Shown: piece by piece, positions 5,058 to 8,273 of the stretch
Layout of the letters: every line of letters starts with the position of its first letter
Numbering within the stretch: the first letter of the stretch is position 1
Made by a program: the position numbers and the translations under genes
NCBI GenBank assembly: GCA_964550225.1
Contig: CAZJXT010000022.1
Location: 1-8,273, forward strand
Length of the DNA stretch: 8,273 nucleotides
Source: CAIXMG01 sp964550225
Lineage (GTDB): Bacteria; Patescibacteriota; Minisyncoccia; Phycocordibacterales; UBA1006
Direction of reading: 5' to 3'
The notes under the pieces: generated by a model
Told to the model about the DNA's origin: nothing
Databases searched by the model: none
What the model saw: only the letters and a program-made list of their open reading frames with translations

Positions 5058-6770
5058 ATGCAAGATGATATTTTTAAAAAAAGAATCTGGTTTGGAATTT
5101 TTGGAATATTATTTCTTGTTGTTATTTTTATTATACGATTATTTTATCTCCAAGTTATTAAGGCTGATCATTTCGAACAAGAAGCCGACAAGCAATACGT
5201 ATCGTCAGCTTCAAAAGTTTTTGATCGAGGGACGATATTTTTTACTGATAAAAATGGTAATGCTATTTCCGCCGCATCTTTGAAATCTGGATTTCGAGTA
5301 GTAATTAATACTAAAATTATTAAAGATCCTCTAGATCTTTATCAAAAAATAGGTCCTTTTTTAGGAATGGAAAAAGAAGCCTTTTTAAAACTTGCTTCTA
5401 AAAAAAATAATTCATATGTTGAATTAACTACAACTCTCGATGATGTAAATGCTTCAGAAATTAGTGCTCAAAAAATATCAGGAGTCACCGTCTCTCGTAA
5501 TAAATGGCGTTTTTATCCAGCACAAAATCTTGCATCAAATGTTATTGGGTTTATGGGGTATAAAGGAGATGAATTTGCAGGACGATATGGTATTGAGCGT
5601 TATTACGATAAAGTTCTTGCGCGTAATGACAAACGTCTCTACGTTAATTTCTTTGCTGAGATTTTTTCAGACATGAATCAGTTTTTGACAAATAAAGATG
5701 AAATCGAGGGGGATGTAGTAACTACATTAGAATCATCGGTACAGCAAAACTTGGAAACAACTTTGAATACAATCCAAGAAAAATGGAATTCAGATCGTGT
5801 TGGAGGAATTATTATGAATCCTAAAACAGGAGAAATTTTAGCTATGGGGCTTGATCATTTATTTAATAGTAATGAAACAAAAAATGTTACTGATGTATCA
5901 CGGTTTAATAATCCTCTCGTAGAGAGTAATTTTGAAATGGGTTCTATTATGAAACCTATTATTATGGCAATTGCTTTGGATCAAAATGCAGTAACACCAA
6001 CCATGACATATTTTGATCAAGGTTTTGTAAAAGTAGCAGATCGTACTATTTATAACTTTGATAAAAAGGGAAGAGGTCTCGCATCAATGCAAACTGTTTT
6101 GAATCAATCGCTTAATACAGGGATGGTTTTTGTGATGCAACATATGAAAAAAGAAGCTTTTAAAAATCAATGGCTCTCGTTTGGTTTTGGGCAAAAAACA
6201 GGTATTGATTTGCCTGCAGAAGGATCTGGTCTTATTTCAAACTTGAATACGAATCGTGATGTAGAATATGCAAACGTTTCCTTTGGACAAGGAGTTGCAG
6301 TAACTCCTATTATGATGACGCGTGCGTTGGCAGTATTGGCAAACGGGGGACAACTGGTAACTCCTCATGTAGTTCAAAGAGTTGAATATCCGAGTGGTTT
6401 TACTAGAGAGCTAGATTGGACACCATCAGTAACATCGATCATTAAACCAGAAACCGTACAAACAATTACTGATATGTTGGTAACGGTATTTGATAATTAC
6501 AACGATGGTAAAACAAAACTGGAACACTATACGATTGCTGCAAAGACAGGAACTGCGCAAATTGCAAATGGTTCAGGTGGATATTATGCAGATAGAAATC
6601 TGCATACATTCATGGCATATTTTCCGGCAAAAAATCCGCAATTTATCGTTTTCTTATATAATCAATATCCTAAAAATGGTGCACGATTTTCATCAGAAAC
6701 ACTCATTCCGCCATTTACTGACTTGGCAAAATTCTTAATCAATTATTATGATGTACCACCGGATCGGTAA
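5058..6770 (+). CDS. ftsI: Division transpeptidase FtsI (class B PBP)
   Basis: Class B penicillin-binding protein that cross-links septal peptidoglycan, the target of beta-lactams and partner of FtsW. The 570-aa product has a short cytoplasmic N-terminus, one membrane helix (~10-30), a pedestal/dimerisation domain (~50-220, with the FDRGTIF and RFYPAQNLASNVIG elements) and a C-terminal transpeptidase domain. All three active-site motifs are there: SxxK as S296-I-M-K299 (in FEMGSIMKP), SxN as S351-L-N353 (in QSLNTGM) and KTG at 496-498 (KTGTAQ). The VSFGQGVAVTPIMM segment is also typical. An in-frame GTG at 5025 lies upstream of the -10 element, so the ATG is preferred. Position after mraZ-rsmH-ftsL points to FtsI rather than an elongation PBP2. 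Its last 32 bases overlap the convergent methyltransferase gene. Confidence 0.93.
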   Translation: MQDDIFKKRIWFGIFGILFLVVIFIIRLFYLQVIKADHFEQEADKQYVSSASKVFDRGTIFFTDKNGNAISAASLKSGFRVVINTKIIKDPLDLYQKIGPFLGMEKEAFLKLASKKNNSYVELTTTLDDVNASEISAQKISGVTVSRNKWRFYPAQNLASNVIGFMGYKGDEFAGRYGIERYYDKVLARNDKRLYVNFFAEIFSDMNQFLTNKDEIEGDVVTTLESSVQQNLETTLNTIQEKWNSDRVGGIIMNPKTGEILAMGLDHLFNSNETKNVTDVSRFNNPLVESNFEMGSIMKPIIMAIALDQNAVTPTMTYFDQGFVKVADRTIYNFDKKGRGLASMQTVLNQSLNTGMVFVMQHMKKEAFKNQWLSFGFGQKTGIDLPAEGSGLISNLNTNRDVEYANVSFGQGVAVTPIMMTRALAVLANGGQLVTPHVVQRVEYPSGFTRELDWTPSVTSIIKPETVQTITDMLVTVFDNYNDGKTKLEHYTIAAKTGTAQIANGSGGYYADRNLHTFMAYFPAKNPQFIVFLYNQYPKNGARFSSETLIPPFTDLAKFLINYYDVPPDR

Positions 6771-7371
6771 TTAATAATCCGTTATCAAAATCTAAAATGT
6801 TAAATGGAATTCCTTCTTGATTAAGAAGTTCAAAAAATGGTTGCATGCGCGCATTCATATTGCCGGCATTATCCGCAACGATCACAGCACCTTCAGTAAG
6901 GTGTTTTCTGATGAGAGGAAAATATTCGTGATAGTGCCCACGATCGGCATCCATAAATACAAAATCAAATTTCAAATTATCTGGAAAACTTTTTAAAACA
7001 TCAATAATATTTCCTTGGTGTAATGTAATTAAATTTTCTAAACCAGATTCTTGAAAATATTTCTTTGCAACAGGGATCTTATTCAGCGAATGTTCGATAG
7101 TGTGGACATGTCCTTTATTTTGGTTCAAGGCGTCTGCAATCCAAAGTGTTGAATAACCAATAGAGGTTCCGAGTTCAAGGACAGATGTAACATTATTTTT
7201 CACAATCAAATCATGCAAAAATTGCCCCGTGGTTTCTGGAATAATCCAAGGGCGTTCGCCTTTCTTAGGGTCATTAACAATATCTTCACCACGTGCAACT
7301 TGTTCTACTTTCCACCAGACGAGAATTTCTGAATCTTGTTTAATTTTAGTTAATAAATTTTGAATATTCAT
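6739..7371 (-). CDS. SAM-dependent O-methyltransferase, COMT-like
   Basis: Cytoplasmic class I methyltransferase of the metal-dependent catechol/caffeoyl-CoA O-methyltransferase family (210 aa; family ~210-225). Visible are the substrate-side PETTGQFLHDLI (~45-56), SAM motif I VLELGTSIGYS (64-74), the acidic end of strand 2 at E93 (HTIEHS), and FVFMDADRGHYHEYF (137-151). The likely metal ligands are D141, D167 and N168 (VADN), matching COMT. In the common bacterial members the MDAD motif is followed by K; here it is R144. The natural substrate is unknown. The start ATG is one base after the rlmH stop, so the two are co-transcribed and probably translationally coupled. A TTG ten codons upstream lies within rlmH and is less likely. 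The 3' end overlaps ftsI by 32 bases, and no terminator is visible for it. Confidence 0.88.
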   Translation of the reverse strand: MNIQNLLTKIKQDSEILVWWKVEQVARGEDIVNDPKKGERPWIIPETTGQFLHDLIVKNNVTSVLELGTSIGYSTLWIADALNQNKGHVHTIEHSLNKIPVAKKYFQESGLENLITLHQGNIIDVLKSFPDNLKFDFVFMDADRGHYHEYFPLIRKHLTEGAVIVADNAGNMNARMQPFFELLNQEGIPFNILDFDNGLLITDPVVHHNN

Positions 7372-7372
7372 A

Positions 7373-7792
7373 TTACTGATGATGATATTTACCGCCGCCA
7401 ATTAAATTCGTAACTCGATAGAGTTGCTCGGCAAGAACGAGTCGAGCAAGTTCGTGGGGAAGGGTGAGTTTCCCGAGACACATGGTCATATTCGCGCGAT
7501 CGCGCACCGATTGTTCTAATCCATGAGATTCGCCAATCACAAACACAATTCTTTTATGCGAAGCGTGGAGGAGTTTTTCAATAGCTTTTGAAAATTCTAC
7601 GGTAGTGAAATCTTTACCCTTTTCATCAAGAGCGATGACATAATCACCAGTTTTGATTTTATCAATCGCCGTATCGGTTTGAATGATTTCTAGAGACAAG
7701 TCAAAAGGCGCAACAATGCGTTTCTGGTATTCTTTGATCATAGAATCATATTCAGATTTTTTCTTGCCAATGGCGAGGATGTGGAGGTTCAT
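7373..7792 (-). CDS. rlmH: 23S rRNA pseudouridine-1915 methyltransferase RlmH
   Basis: SPOUT-class enzyme that N3-methylates pseudouridine 1915 in helix 69 of 23S rRNA, acting as a dimer on assembled 70S ribosomes. The 139-aa product (E. coli 155) shows the family signature from end to end: ILAIGKKK at the N-terminus, ALDEKGKDFTTVEF (~54-67), FVIGESHGL (84-92, usually FxIGGxxGL) and the knot region LTLPHELARLVLAEQLYR. It ends in GGGKYHHQ, where the usual form is PYHR/PYHH. The Gly-to-Glu change at E88 is in the SAM-binding loop. Start ATG 7792 gives the conserved MNLHILAIG; a TTG six codons upstream overlaps the -10 region. It is the first gene of a two-gene unit with the methyltransferase. 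No Shine-Dalgarno sequence is seen, and the leader is nearly absent. Confidence 0.94.
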   Translation of the reverse strand: MNLHILAIGKKKSEYDSMIKEYQKRIVAPFDLSLEIIQTDTAIDKIKTGDYVIALDEKGKDFTTVEFSKAIEKLLHASHKRIVFVIGESHGLEQSVRDRANMTMCLGKLTLPHELARLVLAEQLYRVTNLIGGGKYHHQ

Positions 7793-7801
7793 GAGGTTAG
7801 G

Positions 7802-7830
7802 ATAACACAAGATATCAAAAATAACATCAA
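7802..7830 (-). promoter_or_regulatory. rlmH promoter, near-leaderless
   Basis: Minus-strand TTGATG (7830-7825), 17-base spacer and TGTTAT (7807-7802, four of six matches), with the ATG 9 bases on, the same spacing as rplU. An overlapping alternative is an extended -10, TGTTATCCT, ending at 7799. Either way the transcript should begin close to the start codon. The site lies just downstream of the terminator of the preceding gene. Confidence 0.5.
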
Positions 7831-7857
7831 TTTAAACCTCTTTTGATTTTTAAAAAT

Positions 7858-7885
7858 AAAAAAGGCCGTTTTAATAAAAACGGCC
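7858..7885 (-). terminator. Intrinsic terminator of the membrane-protein gene
   Basis: Perfect 9-bp stem GGCCGTTTT/AAAACGGCC (7864-7872 with 7877-7885), 4-base loop. Read on the minus strand it is followed by six Ts (7863-7858). It lies about 31 bases after the stop codon of the gene that enters from the right and just before the rlmH promoter. On the plus strand no T run follows, so it is one-directional. Confidence 0.82.
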
Positions 7886-7916
7886 ATAGAACGTGGAGGT
7901 ATTTAATGATTTTTTT

Positions 7917-8273
7917 TTAATACCACGATTCCTTAATGCTGTACTTGATTCGATGAATAATTTGCAGTACTGCGATACTATTTGCACCAATAAACATATA
8001 GATTGGTAAAATATAGTTTGCAAACGACTTATTATCAATGATAAATACATTGATAATAAACCCTACTGAAAAGATTATCCATGGTAATGGTTTCTCAATC
8101 ATGGGGTCCTTACGAACCATTATGAAAGTAGGAACAATGGCACACATATCGGCAAATATGGCAATGTAATTTGCATAAGCCGAAAGCTCTGGACTATGCT
8201 GCACAAAATACCAAATTGCAATGGACGTGATACCAAAGAATCCAGCTGCATAATCCCAACCAGAAAGTTCAAG
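7917..8273 (-). CDS. Multi-pass membrane protein, N-terminus cut off
   Basis: The C-terminal 118 residues of a gene whose start lies beyond the right edge of the window: the frame is open to base 8273. A GTG at 8204 could be taken as a start, but the frame upstream of it continues as a plausible membrane segment (WDYAAGFFGITSIAIWYFV), so this is best read as partial. Four hydrophobic stretches can be seen, at visible residues ~8-24, 33-54, 62-80 and 83-107, with a polar link VRKDPMIEKPLPW between the second and third. The C-terminus (HRIKYSIKESWY) is basic and probably cytoplasmic. I do not recognise a named family, and no catalytic motif is evident. It has its own terminator and is not obviously part of the rlmH unit. 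Confidence 0.75.
   Translation of the reverse strand, partial: LELSGWDYAAGFFGITSIAIWYFVQHSPELSAYANYIAIFADMCAIVPTFIMVRKDPMIEKPLPWIIFSVGFIINVFIIDNKSFANYILPIYMFIGANSIAVLQIIHRIKYSIKESWY

Noticed and set aside
1..8273. CRISPR, insertion sequence, toxin-antitoxin or phage genes, tRNA/rRNA
   Set aside because: No repeat arrays, transposase motifs, terminal inverted repeats, tRNA cloverleaf or paired toxin-antitoxin genes were seen on either strand; the window is housekeeping sequence.

Overview
The window looks like a piece of a Candidate Phyla Radiation (Patescibacteria, probably Parcubacteria-like) chromosome. This is an inference from several things: low G+C, very tight packing, short core proteins with slightly off-consensus motifs, and a reduced division/cell-wall cluster. 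TGA is used as a stop (rsmH, methyltransferase) and never read through, so the code is the standard bacterial one and not the TGA=Gly code of Gracilibacteria/SR1. I saw no rRNA, tRNA, CRISPR array, insertion sequence or prophage gene, and nothing that amounts to a new defence or mobile system. The interesting signals are regulatory and small-scale.

Layout. 22-1368 (-) is cysS, cysteinyl-tRNA synthetase. 1479-1856 (+) is an unrecognised basic 125-aa protein, divergent from cysS. It ends in a strong hairpin (1858-1890) shared with the convergent 1889-2794 (-) gene, a CorA-like metal transporter without the usual GMN motif. A 56-bp gap (2795-2850) holds two divergent, overlapping promoters for corA and for rplU (2851-3189, +, ribosomal protein bL21), which ends in a perfect hairpin. 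Next comes the start of the dcw (division and cell wall) cluster: a promoter carrying three GTGGGA boxes (3281-3317), mraZ (3342-3776), rsmH (3792-4679) and an FtsL-like protein (4676-4996), then a weak hairpin and an extended -10 promoter, and ftsI (5058-6770). ftsI ends tail to tail with, and overlaps by 32 bp, a minus-strand unit made of rlmH (7373-7792) and a class I O-methyltransferase (6739-7371). Another terminator (7858-7885) closes a multi-pass membrane protein that runs off the right edge (7917-8273, -).

How the genes work together. rplU, rlmH, rsmH and cysS serve translation: a large-subunit protein, a 23S rRNA methyltransferase, a 16S rRNA methyltransferase and tRNA charging. mraZ, rsmH, ftsL and ftsI form the classic head of the division cluster, with MraZ very likely repressing its own promoter. 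No gap longer than about 150 bases lacks a gene.

Expression signals are unusual. No gene has a convincing Shine-Dalgarno sequence at normal spacing. For corA, rplU and rlmH, and perhaps cysS, the -10 element lies only 6-9 bases before the ATG, so their mRNAs should be leaderless or nearly so. Start codons were chosen on that basis; for corA, rplU, mraZ, ftsI and rlmH a longer reading frame would begin inside or upstream of the promoter.
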